From assembly GCA_027622275.1 (NCBI GenBank), contig JAQBZB010000038.1, forward strand, positions 1 to 44,234: 44,234 nucleotides of DNA, in the 5' to 3' direction. The notes below the pieces were generated by a model. That model saw only the letters and a program-made list of their open reading frames with translations. It had not been told where the DNA came from and did not search any database. The stretch comes from Planctomycetota bacterium (lineage in GTDB: Bacteria; Planctomycetota; Planctomycetia; Pirellulales; Pirellulaceae). Position numbers and translations under genes: made by a program. Below, one piece after another: positions 17,222 to 26,547 of the stretch (positions within the stretch are counted from its first letter, which is position 1; each line of letters starts with the position of its first letter).

Positions 17222-20065
17222 ATGGCGGACTCACAACGACAGCTCTCGTTCGCGATGTCGGATGACGCAGACGACGCCGAACAGCCGGTCGCGGCCTTCG
17301 ACGAGCCGGTGGCAACACCAATGCCGATCGAACAAGTTGCCGAAAAGTTGCCGGACAGCCTTGAAGGGCAGGTCGTTTATGTCATCGATTCGCATTCGCT
17401 GATCTATCAGGTGTTTCACGCGATGCCGGCCTTGAGCAGCCCGAATGGTCAGCCGGTTGGCGCGGTCCACGGGTTCATCCGTGATGTGATCGACATCATC
17501 GAGAAGAAGCGGCCGAACTACTTGTTCTGTGCGTTTGACTATCCGAAGGAGATCACATTCCGACACGACTTGTACGCGGAGTATAAAGCACACCGCGAGT
17601 CGATGCCCGAAGATTTGCGTCCGCAGATTCCCAACATCCACCGCATGCTCGCGGCGCTCGGGGTGCCTGTGTTGCAAATTCAAGGGTATGAAGCGGACGA
17701 CATTCTGGCGACGATCGCGCGGTTGACGGACGAGCGGGGCGGAACATGCTTTGTCGTGACCAGCGACAAAGACTGTCGTCAGTTGATCACCGATCGCGTG
17801 AAGATGTACAACATCCGCAAACAAGAGGTGTTCGATGCGGAAGCTCTCATGTTGGACTGGGGCGTGCGTCCGGATCAGGTCGTCGATTATCAAGGCTTGG
17901 TTGGTGATTCGGTCGACAATGTGCCGGGGGTTCCGTTGATCGGACCGAAAGCCGCGCGAGAGCTTTTGGAAACGCATGGGACGCTCGACGCGATACTCGA
18001 AGCCGCCGATCCCGACAGCAAGAAGAAACGTAATCAGAATCTCGCCACTTTCCGCGAACAAGCGTTGCTGAGTCGCGATTTGGTTCGCTTGGTGAACGAT
18101 GTGCCGATCGAGATCGATTGGCGGGCGGGCAGGGTAGGGGGCGTCGATGCGGAAGCCGCGCAGGAGCTGTGCCGCGAATTCGGCTTCCGGCAGCTGGCCG
18201 ATCAAGTCGCGGGCCTCACCGCCGCGGAAGCGCCGACGGAATGGGAGTCAGACTATCGAACAGTCGCGACCCAAGAAGATCTCACTCAGTTGGTCGAGGA
18301 AATGTCGCGGCAAACTCGCATTTCCATCGATACCGAAACCACTTCGACGAATCCTCGGTGGGCGGAAATCGTCGGTTACTCGTTCGCGTGGAAGCCGGGC
18401 GAAGCTTACTACGTTCCCGTTCGCGCGCCGCAAGGTGAACCGCAACTCGATCCGCAACTGGCGCAAGAAATACTTCGCAGCGTGCTCGAAGATCCCGCCA
18501 TTGAGAAGATCGGCCAGAACCTCAAGTACGACATTATCGTGCTGCGGAACGTCGGCATCACGTTGCGCGGCGTCGCGTTCGACACGATGGTGGCCGACTA
18601 TTTGCTCGTCCCGGGTGAACGCAGCCACAGCATGGACGACATGGCGCTCCGCTATCTGAATCATAAAACGATTTCCATCAAAGAGCTGATCGGAACCGGC
18701 AGGAAGCAGATCCGCATGAATCAGGTTCCGGTGGCCCGGGTGACCGAATACGCCGCCGAAGACGCGGACGTGCCCGTGCGGCTGACGGCGATCTTGGAGA
18801 AGAAACTGAAAGCGGAAGGACTCGACGAGCTGTTTCGCACGGTCGAATTGCCGTTGGTCGAGATTCTGGCCGAACTGGAATTCAACGGGATCAAAGTTGA
18901 TGTCGCGCGGCTGCGTGAGCTGAGCGATCGATTTGGCGATCGGCTCGCAAGGTTGGAAGTCGAGATCTATGAGCTGGCGGGCGAAGAGTTCAACATCGAA
19001 TCGCCGAAGCAGTTAAGCAAGCTGCTGTTCGAGAAGTTTGCGCTGCCGGTGATCAAGAAGACCAAGACCGGAGCGAGTACGGACGTCGAGGTTTTGACGG
19101 AGTTGGCGAAGCAGCATCCGCTGCCGGCGAAGATCATCGAGTACCGCCAGAACGCCAAGCTAAAGAGCACCTACGTCGATGCGTTGCCTGAACTCGTGCA
19201 TCCGACGACGGGGCGTATTCACACTTCCTTCAAACAAGATGTCGCAGCAACCGGCCGGCTGAGTTCGACGGAACCGAACTTGCAAAACATCCCTGTCCGC
19301 ACCGAAGAGGGACGCGAGATTCGCTCCGCGTTCTTGCCCGGCGAGCCGGGATGGCTGTTGATGACGGCGGATTACTCGCAGATCGAACTGCGCGTGTTGG
19401 CTCATTTCTCGGGAGACGAGGCGCTGTGCCAGGCGTTTGCCGAGGATCGCGACATCCATACACAAGTTGCCGGCGAGGTCTATGGGGTGCCGCTTGAAGA
19501 AGTCACTCGCGAGATGCGCCGAAGCGCGAAAGCCGTGAATTTCGGCGTGATTTATGGGCAAAGTGCCTTCGGGCTGGCTAAGTCGCTCGACATCGACAAG
19601 GACGAGGCAGCGGCGTTCATCGATGCGTATTTCGCCCGCTACACGGGGGTTGATGAGTTTATGAAAAAGGTACTGGAGGATTGCCGGGCGAACGGTTATG
19701 TTAGTACGATCCTAGGCCGCCGTCGCGCGGTTGAAGGAGTTCGTGACCCCTCACGAGTCGGCGACTCCCGCCAACGAATCCTCCCCGAGCGAATCGCAAT
19801 CAACACAGTTATTCAAGGATCGGCCGCGGACCTGATCAAGCAAGCGATGATCAGTGTCCATGGTCGCTTGCGACGCGAGAAGTTGCAGGCACGGATGCTA
19901 CTGCAAATACACGACGAACTGGTGTTCGAAGTCCCGTCGGAAGAACTCACCGAATTGGCTAATCTGGTTACCGCGGAGATGATTGCCGCGGGCCGCTTGA
20001 ACGTGCCGCTGAAAGTGGATGTCAAAGTCGGTAAGAACTGGGCGGAATGTGAACCTTGGGACTAG
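17222..20065 (+). CDS. polA: DNA polymerase I
   Basis: A 947-residue three-domain repair and replication polymerase. The 5' nuclease domain starts about residue 50 ('YVIDSHSLIYQVFHAM') and includes 'VTSDKDCRQLI' and 'GLVGDSVDNVPGVPLIGPK'. The proofreading domain keeps its residues: 'ISIDTETTS' near 370, 'KIGQNLKYDI', and 'YAAEDADVPVRL'. The polymerase domain has motif A 'ADYSQIELR' near 717, motif B 'RRSAKAVNFGVIYG' near 765, and motif C 'IHDELVFE' near 896. The frame is open 29 codons upstream through palindrome F. The ATG at 17222 is chosen because it lies outside the palindrome. The first 45 residues are acidic and not part of any domain, so a start at the internal Met 11 codons later is also possible. 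Confidence 0.96.
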   Translation: MADSQRQLSFAMSDDADDAEQPVAAFDEPVATPMPIEQVAEKLPDSLEGQVVYVIDSHSLIYQVFHAMPALSSPNGQPVGAVHGFIRDVIDIIEKKRPNYLFCAFDYPKEITFRHDLYAEYKAHRESMPEDLRPQIPNIHRMLAALGVPVLQIQGYEADDILATIARLTDERGGTCFVVTSDKDCRQLITDRVKMYNIRKQEVFDAEALMLDWGVRPDQVVDYQGLVGDSVDNVPGVPLIGPKAARELLETHGTLDAILEAADPDSKKKRNQNLATFREQALLSRDLVRLVNDVPIEIDWRAGRVGGVDAEAAQELCREFGFRQLADQVAGLTAAEAPTEWESDYRTVATQEDLTQLVEEMSRQTRISIDTETTSTNPRWAEIVGYSFAWKPGEAYYVPVRAPQGEPQLDPQLAQEILRSVLEDPAIEKIGQNLKYDIIVLRNVGITLRGVAFDTMVADYLLVPGERSHSMDDMALRYLNHKTISIKELIGTGRKQIRMNQVPVARVTEYAAEDADVPVRLTAILEKKLKAEGLDELFRTVELPLVEILAELEFNGIKVDVARLRELSDRFGDRLARLEVEIYELAGEEFNIESPKQLSKLLFEKFALPVIKKTKTGASTDVEVLTELAKQHPLPAKIIEYRQNAKLKSTYVDALPELVHPTTGRIHTSFKQDVAATGRLSSTEPNLQNIPVRTEEGREIRSAFLPGEPGWLLMTADYSQIELRVLAHFSGDEALCQAFAEDRDIHTQVAGEVYGVPLEEVTREMRRSAKAVNFGVIYGQSAFGLAKSLDIDKDEAAAFIDAYFARYTGVDEFMKKVLEDCRANGYVSTILGRRRAVEGVRDPSRVGDSRQRILPERIAINTVIQGSAADLIKQAMISVHGRLRREKLQARMLLQIHDELVFEVPSEELTELANLVTAEMIAAGRLNVPLKVDVKVGKNWAECEPWD

Positions 20066-20111
20066 ATCGCTAGATTAGTGATCCGCGAGTTTGATGTTAT
20101 GTTGCGCACAA

Positions 20112-20165
20112 TGTAGACCGCACACTCCGTGTGCGGAATTCGGCACACGGAGTGTGCCGTCTACA
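20112..20165. repeat. Double-hairpin palindrome G with compensated base change
   Basis: Each arm forms an 8-bp hairpin. The left is CCGCACAC-TCC-GTGTGCGG (20118-20136), and the right has loop GGA (20141-20159). The outer TGTAGA is inverted at both ends. When the two arms are compared they differ at exactly two positions, and these two pair with each other inside the hairpin (C-G against G-C). It lies between polA and coaE. Confidence 0.88.
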
Positions 20166-20206
20166 ATTCTGCGGTCACGGATCGCGCTAAGAAGAATCAG
20201 CGCCGA

Positions 20207-20806
20207 ATGAAGATCATAGGTATCCTAGGCGGTGTGGCCAGTGGAAAGAGTCTTGTGGCGGAGCAATTTCGTCACCTGGGAGCCAAAGTCCTGGACGCCG
20301 ATCAAGTCGGCCACCTGGTGCTGCGTGAGCCTGAAGTGATTCGGGCAGCACGCGACCGCTGGGGCGACGCGATTCTCGCCGAAGACGGACAAATCAATCG
20401 ATCAGAAGTCGCGAAGATCGTCTTCGCCCCGCCGCCTGGCGGATCTGAAGAGTTAGCGTTTCTGGAGCAGCTTACCCATCCGCGAATCGGTGCCCGTTTG
20501 CAGCAATTGTTCGAGCAAATGCGTCACAGCCGCGACTCCAAAGCCGTGATTCTGGATGCTCCGGTCATGCTGAAGTCCGGTTGGGACAAGTTTTGTGATC
20601 ACATCCTTTTTATCGAGGTACCACGCAACTTACGCTTACAACGAGCCCGGGAACGGGGTTGGAGCGCCGCGCATTTTGCCGCTCGCGAGTCGGCTCAAGA
20701 GTCGCTCGAGACCAAACGAGCCGCTGCGGATCACGTCATCGACAACTCCACGACGGTCGATTCGACTCGCCAGCAGGTCAAAAGCTTCTGGGATTCGCTC
20801 GACTAG
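20207..20806 (+). CDS. coaE: Dephospho-CoA kinase
   Basis: Phosphorylates the 3' hydroxyl of dephospho-CoA, the last step of coenzyme A synthesis. The 199-residue protein has the P-loop 'GILGGVASGKSLVAEQF', the 'VLDADQVGHLVL' strand, 'LEQLTHPRIGARL', 'AVILDAPVMLKSGWDKFCD', and a C-terminal 'AADHVIDNSTTVDSTRQQV'. The frame is open 26 codons upstream but that part is encoded by palindrome G, so the ATG at 20207 (MKIIGILGG) is used. It lies 96 bases before rho on the same strand. The coaE-rho pairing is, as I recall, common in planctomycetes. Confidence 0.94.
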   Translation: MKIIGILGGVASGKSLVAEQFRHLGAKVLDADQVGHLVLREPEVIRAARDRWGDAILAEDGQINRSEVAKIVFAPPPGGSEELAFLEQLTHPRIGARLQQLFEQMRHSRDSKAVILDAPVMLKSGWDKFCDHILFIEVPRNLRLQRARERGWSAAHFAARESAQESLETKRAAADHVIDNSTTVDSTRQQVKSFWDSLD

Positions 20807-20902
20807 ATTTCTGTTCTTAGAGTACAATTCACCTACTTCACCCGCCGCCGGCGCTTTCAATGTGTCGGCCACCTGTTACTTCCCTTCTCAGGAGTCTCTC
20901 TC

Positions 20903-22387
20903 ATGTCCGGCCAACGTAGCACCCGCCCAAGCGGCGAAAAGCGGCCCAGCGGCGCGAATCCGAATCAGCGATATGCTTCGGAAGAACGCGAGTCGCAACT
21001 CGATCGGCTTACGGAATTGGACGACGAACAGGAGCCCTTGTCGCTGGCCGAAGAGATTGCCGCCGAAAGCGCCAACCAACGCGGTGACGATACGAACGAC
21101 CACTATGAAAGGATCAAGAAAGGCGAGATCCACATCGCCGAGTTGCAACGGCTGAGCATGACCGACCTCATTGAAGAGGCTCGCAAAGAGAACGTCAAAG
21201 ACGTCACGGGCTTGAAGAAGCAGGATCTAATTTTTCGGATCCTCAAAGAACGCGTGAAGATGAACGGGCTGATGTATGGCGAAGGAACGCTGGAGATCCT
21301 GCCGGACGGGTTTGGCTTCCTCCGCAGCCCGGACTATCACTATCTCTCGTGCCCGGACGATATCTACGTGTCGCCGAGCCAGATCCGCCGCTTCGGTCTT
21401 CAAACCGGAGCGACCGTCGCGGGCCAGATTCGGCCGCCGAAAGAGAACGAACGTTACTTCGCCTTGCTGCGTGTGGAAGCGATCAACTTCCAAGACCCAA
21501 ATTCCGTCACGGAGAAGATCGCGTTCGACGACTTGACACCGCTGCATCCGAATCAGCGAATCGTCCTGGAGACCGATCCCAGCGACCCCTCGACACGCAT
21601 CATCGATTTGATTTGTCCGATCGGGTTTGGCCAGCGTGGCTTGATCGTCAGCCCTCCGCGGGCGGGCAAAACGATCTTGCTGCAGAAGATGGCTCGTTCG
21701 GTGATCAAGAACTTTCCGGAAGCCTACGTCATCATGCTCTTGATCGACGAGCGTCCCGAGGAAGTGACCGATATGGAACGCGAGGTGAAGGGCCGCAACT
21801 GTGAAGTCATCAGTTCGACGTTCGACGAGCCGTCGTCCCGGCATGTCCAAGTTCAGCAGATGGTGATCGAAAAAGCCAAGCGGATGGTCGAGTATGGCGT
21901 CGACGTCGTGATCTTTCTCGATTCGATCACGCGTTTGGCGCGAGCTTGGAACGCCGAGTGTCCGCAGTCTGGAAAGATCCTGTCCGGTGGGCTCGATTCC
22001 AACGCCATGCAAAAGCCGAAAGCGTTCTTCGGGTCGGCTCGCAAAGTGGAGGAAGGTGGTTCGCTGACAATTCTCGCGACCGCACTGGTCGATACCGGCA
22101 GCCGCATGGACGAGGTGATCTTCGAAGAGTTCAAAGGAACCGGCAACATGGAGATCGTGCTGGATCGGAAACTTGTCGACCGGCGAATTTGGCCGGCCAT
22201 CGACATCAATCGCAGCGGCACGCGCCGCGAAGAGATTCTCATGGATCCGGAAGAGTACCGTCGCGTTTGTGTACTCCGCCGGGTGTTGAACGACATGAAC
22301 GGTCCCGACGCGATGGAGTTGCTTGTCACTCGTCTGCAGAAGACGAAGAGCAATGCCGAGTTCCTGATGAGCATGAATATGGGTTAA
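20903..22387 (+). CDS. rho: Transcription termination factor Rho
   Basis: Hexameric RNA-dependent ATPase that ends transcription. The 494-residue protein has a basic, Ser/Arg-rich N-terminal extension of about 60 residues, then the N-terminal helix bundle ('[20 protein letters not shown]'). Next is the cold-shock-like RNA-binding domain ('[20 protein letters not shown]'). The ATPase has the P-loop '[15 protein letters not shown]', Walker B '[16 protein letters not shown]', and '[19 protein letters not shown]'. An AGGAG site lies 10 bases before the ATG. The extension is longer than in E. coli Rho. Insert-bearing Rho proteins are common in GC-rich phyla. Next gene ribH starts 32 bases later. 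Confidence 0.97.
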   Translation: MSGQRSTRPSGEKRPSGANPNQRYASEERESQLDRLTELDDEQEPLSLAEEIAAESANQRGDDTNDHYERIKKGEIHIAELQRLSMTDLIEEARKENVKDVTGLKKQDLIFRILKERVKMNGLMYGEGTLEILPDGFGFLRSPDYHYLSCPDDIYVSPSQIRRFGLQTGATVAGQIRPPKENERYFALLRVEAINFQDPNSVTEKIAFDDLTPLHPNQRIVLETDPSDPSTRIIDLICPIGFGQRGLIVSPPRAGKTILLQKMARSVIKNFPEAYVIMLLIDERPEEVTDMEREVKGRNCEVISSTFDEPSSRHVQVQQMVIEKAKRMVEYGVDVVIFLDSITRLARAWNAECPQSGKILSGGLDSNAMQKPKAFFGSARKVEEGGSLTILATALVDTGSRMDEVIFEEFKGTGNMEIVLDRKLVDRRIWPAIDINRSGTRREEILMDPEEYRRVCVLRRVLNDMNGPDAMELLVTRLQKTKSNAEFLMSMNMG

Positions 22388-22419
22388 CGCTTCGCTAAAT
22401 GACCAATTCCGAATGACCA

Positions 22420-22896
22420 ATGACTAATGAATTCCGTGGCGACATGCACCCAGAGGGCGCTCGGTTTGCCATTGTCGTGTCGAAATACAACGATTCGATC
22501 ACGACAAAGCTTCTGACCGGTGCCGTTGAAACGTTACGCGCCCACCACGTCGCGGACGATGCGATCGACGTGGCTTGGGTTCCGGGTGCTTGGGAGATCC
22601 CACTGGTTGCTGATCGATTGGCAAAGACAAAATGTTACGCCGCCGTCATCTGCTTGGGAGCGGTCATTCGCGGCGAAACGACGCACGATCAGCACATCAA
22701 CCGTCACGTCAGCTTGAGCCTCGGGCGGATTAGTCTCGACAGCGGCCTGCCCGTGCTGATGGGCGTACTGACTTGCAACTCGCTCGAACAAGCCATTAAT
22801 CGATCCGGGGGAACGGTTGGAAACAAAGGGACCGAGTGTGCCGAAGCGGCACTCGAGATGGTCAGCCTGCTTCGCCAGTTGCCAAGCGAAGAATAA
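22420..22896 (+). CDS. ribH: 6,7-dimethyl-8-ribityllumazine synthase
   Basis: Condenses the ribityl-amino-uracil with dihydroxybutanone phosphate, giving the substrate of riboflavin synthase at 6572. The 158-residue protein has the lumazine synthase blocks 'ARFAIVVSKYNDSITTKLL', 'VAWVPGAWEIPLVADRLA', 'AVICLGAVIRGETTHDQHI', 'GLPVLMGVLTCNSLEQAI' and 'GNKGTECAEAALEMVSLL'. The catalytic His is in 'TTHDQHI'. The start at 22420 lies in a stretch with several nearby ATGs and no strong ribosome-binding site, so the exact start is uncertain by a few codons. It is followed by nusB at 90 bases, the classical ribH-nusB order. Confidence 0.96.
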   Translation: MTNEFRGDMHPEGARFAIVVSKYNDSITTKLLTGAVETLRAHHVADDAIDVAWVPGAWEIPLVADRLAKTKCYAAVICLGAVIRGETTHDQHINRHVSLSLGRISLDSGLPVLMGVLTCNSLEQAINRSGGTVGNKGTECAEAALEMVSLLRQLPSEE

Positions 22897-22986
22897 CCAC
22901 GTACAGTTCGTTGGCACGCTGCTCCAGAGTGTTGCTTCCCGCCACATTGCCTACCGGCTCCATCCCACCTGGAAATCATCACCACG

Positions 22987-23400
22987 ATGTCACGTCGAAG
23001 TCGAGCCCGCGAAGTGGTCCTGCAATTGCTGTATCAGGACGACTTGAATCCAGCGCCTGACATCGAAGCGATCGAGGAGTTCTTGCGGACGCGGCTGAAC
23101 AATCGCGAAGACCTAGTCGACTTTGCGCGGGATCTTCGCAAGGGGGTCCGCGCCAATCGCGAAGAGCTTGACGTGCTGTTGCAGGAACGAGCGGAGAATT
23201 GGAGCTTGGCCCGCATGGCAGCAACCGACCGGAACATCCTCCGGCTCGGTGCCTTTGAAATACTTTACACGAAGACGCCGGGACGCGTCGCGATCAACGA
23301 AGCCGTCGAATTGGCAAAGCGTTACGGCGCGAAGCAATCGCCTCAGTTCGTGAACGGAATCCTCGATCGCGTCTTGCACGATCTGACGCAGGACTCATAG
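22987..23400 (+). CDS. nusB: Transcription antitermination factor NusB
   Basis: A 137-residue all-helical RNA-binding protein that joins NusE on the boxA RNA of ribosomal transcripts. Motifs are 'MSRRSRAREVVLQLLYQDDL' at the N-terminus, the central 'LARMAATDRNILRLGAFEIL', 'TPGRVAINEAVELAKRYG', and the C-terminal 'SPQFVNGILDRVLHDL'. Length is typical. It stands between ribH and a 45-codon open frame followed by ftsY, and rho lies two genes upstream, so two transcription-termination regulators share one transcription unit. The start codon at 22987 gives the family N-terminus exactly. Confidence 0.96.
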   Translation: MSRRSRAREVVLQLLYQDDLNPAPDIEAIEEFLRTRLNNREDLVDFARDLRKGVRANREELDVLLQERAENWSLARMAATDRNILRLGAFEILYTKTPGRVAINEAVELAKRYGAKQSPQFVNGILDRVLHDLTQDS

Positions 23401-23404
23401 AGCG

Positions 23405-23542
23405 ATGCTCCGACGCCACCGCTTTGCGTTGCTGAAACGTCGGTGCTTATTGATGCTCGGATGCGGGGTAGGATTATTGCTCGCCGCGACTCTTTTGAGT
23501 CTTGCACAGCACCACCAAGACAAGATGGAAGGCCAGCGATAG
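23405..23542 (+). CDS. Candidate 45-residue membrane mini-protein
   Basis: A short open frame starts 4 bases after the nusB stop and ends 53 bases before ftsY. Its product begins MLRRHRFALLKRR, a strongly positive head, followed by a 21-residue hydrophobic segment (CLLMLGCGVGLLLAATLLSL plus A) and the polar tail QHHQDKMEGQR. By the positive-inside rule the N-terminus would stay in the cytoplasm. No good ribosome-binding site is seen beyond possible coupling to nusB termination. The clean single-span layout in an otherwise empty gap supports a real protein, but 45 codons is short enough for chance. No family recognised. Confidence 0.45.
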   Translation: MLRRHRFALLKRRCLLMLGCGVGLLLAATLLSLAQHHQDKMEGQR

Positions 23543-23595
23543 AATGCAGGCTGTCTGTTTCCCCCTCAACAACCATCGTTTTTTTGCAGATCACC

Positions 23596-24615
23596 ATGGG
23601 CTTATTCGATCGTATCACCGGCAAATCGGCGGCGTCGCCAGCCGAGGCGGAAAATCCTGCCAAGCAGAGTGAAACTCCTAAGAAGGGGATCTTCGGACGG
23701 CTCAAGCAGGGACTCCAAAAAACCGCACAGTTGTTGAATACGGACATTCGTGACCTCTTCAAGCAAGAAGGGCGGTTCGTCGATGACGATTTCTTGAGTG
23801 AGTTATTCGCGAAACTGGTTCGAATGGATCTGGGCGCAGGCCCCGCGGCGACGATCCGCGATCAAGTGAAGTCCGATTTCCGCGGACGGGTCGTCCACAT
23901 GAGCGAAATCATCGACATCATCAAGGCCAAGCTACGCGAGTTATTGGCGCAGCCGGAAGTGCCGATCAAGTTTGCGGCAGCTGGCCCGACGGTCGTGATG
24001 GTCGTTGGCGTTAACGGTTCGGGGAAGACGACTTCGATTGCAAAACTCGCGACGATGTTTAAGCAGCAAGGGAAGACGGTCGTGTTGGGCGCGGGTGACA
24101 CCTTTCGCGCCGCGGCAGTTCAGCAACTGACGATCTGGGCCGAGAGGATCGGAGCCGAGATTGTGACAGGAGCCACGAACAGCGACCCGGCGAGTGTCGC
24201 ACATCGCGCGGTCGCCAAGGCTCTTGAGACATCGGCCGACGTGTGTATCATCGACACGGCGGGGCGGTTGCAGACGCAAACCAGTCTCATGCAGGAGTTG
24301 TCCAAGATCCGACGCGTGATGACCAAGCAAATCGAAGATGCGCCGCACGAAGTGTTATTGGTTCTCGATGCGACGGCGGGGCAAAATGGGATCAGCCAAG
24401 CCAAAGGCTTCTCGGAAGCTGCCGGGTGTACTGGTATCGTCTTGGCAAAGCTTGACGGTACGGCAAAAGGTGGCGTCGTCGTTCCGATCCGCCAGCAATT
24501 TGAATTGCCGGTGAAGTATATCGGTGTTGGCGAACAGGCAGAAGACTTAGCGCTGTTTAACGCGGACGAGTTTGTCGATGCGTTGTTTGCTGAGTCGGTC
24601 GCCGTCAAGTCGTAG
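23596..24615 (+). CDS. ftsY: Signal recognition particle receptor FtsY
   Basis: The SRP GTPase that receives ribosome-nascent chain complexes at the inner membrane. The 339-residue protein has a short N domain starting 'MGLFDRITGK', 'KKGIFGRLKQGLQKTAQLLN' for membrane contact, then the GTPase domain with G1 'GVNGSGKTTSIAKLA', 'GAGDTFRAAAVQQLTIWA', G3 'DTAGRLQTQTSLMQEL', G4 'LAKLDGTAKGG', and the closing 'YIGVGEQAEDLALFNADEFV'. The long acidic A domain of E. coli FtsY is absent, as in many bacteria. The frame is open 51 codons upstream, but the ATG at 23596 gives the conserved MGLF start. A strong hairpin follows the stop. Confidence 0.97.
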   Translation: MGLFDRITGKSAASPAEAENPAKQSETPKKGIFGRLKQGLQKTAQLLNTDIRDLFKQEGRFVDDDFLSELFAKLVRMDLGAGPAATIRDQVKSDFRGRVVHMSEIIDIIKAKLRELLAQPEVPIKFAAAGPTVVMVVGVNGSGKTTSIAKLATMFKQQGKTVVLGAGDTFRAAAVQQLTIWAERIGAEIVTGATNSDPASVAHRAVAKALETSADVCIIDTAGRLQTQTSLMQELSKIRRVMTKQIEDAPHEVLLVLDATAGQNGISQAKGFSEAAGCTGIVLAKLDGTAKGGVVVPIRQQFELPVKYIGVGEQAEDLALFNADEFVDALFAESVAVKS

Positions 24616-24633
24616 AGCGGCAACGGCGCCGTC

Positions 24634-24667
24634 AAACTTCCGAAGTCTTCGATGACTTCGGAAGTTT
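24634..24667 (+). terminator. Likely terminator after ftsY
   Basis: A 14-bp perfect stem (24634-24647 and 24654-24667, AAACTTCCGAAGTC and its complement) with a 6-base loop TTCGAT, 18 bases after the ftsY stop. The stem ends in TTT but there is no longer T-run, so it may only be an RNA 3' end stabiliser or weak terminator. Confidence 0.65.
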
Positions 24668-25071
24668 CGCGCACGCAATCGCTAAGTGAATTCTTCGCTA
24701 CGACCGTTACGTCTTTCCTCACGTGTTGAAGCTTCACGCGCACTTCGTACGAGCCTTGATCGTCGCCCGCGCGCAAGTCGCTTTCGGAATCGCGCCTGAA
24801 TCTTCTTGCAGGCGTCACAGGTTGCCAGGAAATCGCGACAGCACGCGAATCTGTGAATGTAAAACTTGGCATTCTAGTAAACGGCGGTTGTTCGCCGCGT
24901 CGATAGCAACATAGACAACGATCGAGAGCCGAGCGCCATAAGGTCTAGTGTGATTCGATCTGTTGCCCCCCAGACCCCCCGTCGACGGTCGCTGGACCGT
25001 TGATACTGCCGCCTCGCGGTGGTCCCGCCAGCAATCACGCCTCCATATTTTCAGGATTGGGAGACAGGACG
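24668..25071. other. Non-coding region before the porin gene
   Basis: No credible gene in 404 bases. The sequence just before the porin ATG has GGGAGACAGGA as ribosome-binding site. The porin promoter should lie here but I see no clear consensus. Confidence 0.5.
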
Positions 25072-26502
25072 ATGAAGTTCACGAGAATAGCTCTAGCGGC
25101 GGCCGCCTGTTGTGGTCTCGTCGCAACTGGTGCTCAGGCTCAAGGGCTGCATCAGCCCGGGTCCGTGCAACATGTGGCCCTGACATACGATTACTATGCA
25201 CAAGACAATGTTGCGCCCTCGCCCAGCGATCTCGCAGCAGCTGAGACGAGCAACCTCGCGTTAGCGAAGGATGCCAGCCAGAAAGACGGCAAGGGTTGCG
25301 GTTGTGACGCCAAAGGTGGCGACAAAGGCGGCAAGGGCGGCAAGGGATGCAGCTCTTGCGAACCATGGCGCATCTTCCCGACGATCGGCAACGGTTGGAC
25401 CGTGGAAGGCTGGATCTCCGGTGGTGCCACCGCCAATGCGGACAATCCCGCATCCAACTACAACGGCCCCGTCACGTTCAACGATCGAGCCGACGAGGCG
25501 ATGCTGAATCAACTCTATCTCAGCATGGGTCGCGACGCGGACAACGGCGGATGTGGTTGGGCTTGGGGCGGTCGGATGGACCTGCTTTACGGTCAGGACT
25601 ACATCTTCACGCAAGCCGCTGGCCTTGAAACGCAGCCTGACGGAACGAATGCTTGGAACGGTTCCAAGATGTATGGCCTGGCCATGCCTCAGGTTTATGG
25701 CGAAGTTGCCCTCAACGACCTGAGTGTCAAGCTTGGTCACTTTTACACGATCATGGGATACGAAGTCGTTCCCGCGACGGGCAACTTCTTCTACTCGCAT
25801 GCTTACACCATGCAGTACGGCGAGCCGTTTACCCACACCGGCGGACTGGCGACCTGGGACTACAGCGACCGCTGGACGTTGTACGGCGGCCTGGTCAATG
25901 GCTGGGATAAGTTCGATGCGGTGAGCGATAATATGGCGTTCCTGGGTGGAGCGACTTACACACCTGATCACGAGCGATATACCCTGACGGGTACGTTCAT
26001 TAGTGGCCAGGAAGATGGCGTCGCCCCTCCAACCACGACTCGTAGCGGCTACAGCTTAGTCTTCAACTACGATATCAACTGCCGGCTGAAGTATGTGTTG
26101 CAACACGACAACTTCTGGCAGGACGACGCCATCCCGGCAGGCGTAGTACCGGCTCAGAACGCCGAATGGTATGGCATCAACCAGTACCTGTTCTATACGG
26201 TCAACGACTGCTGGAAGCTTGGTGCTCGCGTGGAGTGGTTCCGCGACGACGATGGCGTTCGCCTTACCGGTGCCCCGATTCGCGAGACGGCTACTGGCGG
26301 CGCTGGACTACTTACCCCCGCCGCCGCGGCTGGCAACTACTACAACATCACCGTGGGTGCCAACTGGACTCCGCGCACGAATCTCACCGTTCGACCAGAA
26401 CTGCGCTGGGACTGGTCAGACGGAACGACCGGTCAGCCATATGACAGTGGCACGAAGGACGGCCAGTTCACGGCCGCTTTCGACGCGATCGTGGTCTTCT
26501 AA
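25072..26502 (+). CDS. Outer-membrane beta-barrel porin, planctomycete BBP2 type
   Basis: A 476-residue exported protein. The signal peptide runs to about residue 24, cut after GAQA. A linker then carries an unusual Lys/Gly/Cys-rich segment (DGKGCGCDAKGGDKGGKGG, then KGCSSCEPW) with CGC and CSSC pairs. From about residue 105 the protein alternates aromatic and charged residues in paired strands: 'WTVEGWISGGATANAD', 'YLSMGRDADNGGCGWAWGGR', 'MPQVYGEVALNDLSVKLGHF', and 'WNAE..'-type turns. It ends in 'FDAIVVF', an outer-membrane barrel signature with terminal Phe. This matches the planctomycete putative beta-barrel porin family (BBP2) as I know it. It stands before amt with a strong terminator between them, so it forms its own unit and could admit ammonium or other small solutes. 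Confidence 0.85.
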   Translation: MKFTRIALAAAACCGLVATGAQAQGLHQPGSVQHVALTYDYYAQDNVAPSPSDLAAAETSNLALAKDASQKDGKGCGCDAKGGDKGGKGGKGCSSCEPWRIFPTIGNGWTVEGWISGGATANADNPASNYNGPVTFNDRADEAMLNQLYLSMGRDADNGGCGWAWGGRMDLLYGQDYIFTQAAGLETQPDGTNAWNGSKMYGLAMPQVYGEVALNDLSVKLGHFYTIMGYEVVPATGNFFYSHAYTMQYGEPFTHTGGLATWDYSDRWTLYGGLVNGWDKFDAVSDNMAFLGGATYTPDHERYTLTGTFISGQEDGVAPPTTTRSGYSLVFNYDINCRLKYVLQHDNFWQDDAIPAGVVPAQNAEWYGINQYLFYTVNDCWKLGARVEWFRDDDGVRLTGAPIRETATGGAGLLTPAAAAGNYYNITVGANWTPRTNLTVRPELRWDWSDGTTGQPYDSGTKDGQFTAAFDAIVVF

Positions 26503-26547
26503 GGATCGCTGGCGATCACGAGACGGTTCGTTAGAGCTACTACTCAC

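Noticed and set aside
21227-22420. 397-codon open frame opposite rho
   Set aside because: Antisense shadow of rho, His/Arg/Asp-rich, no recognisable domain.
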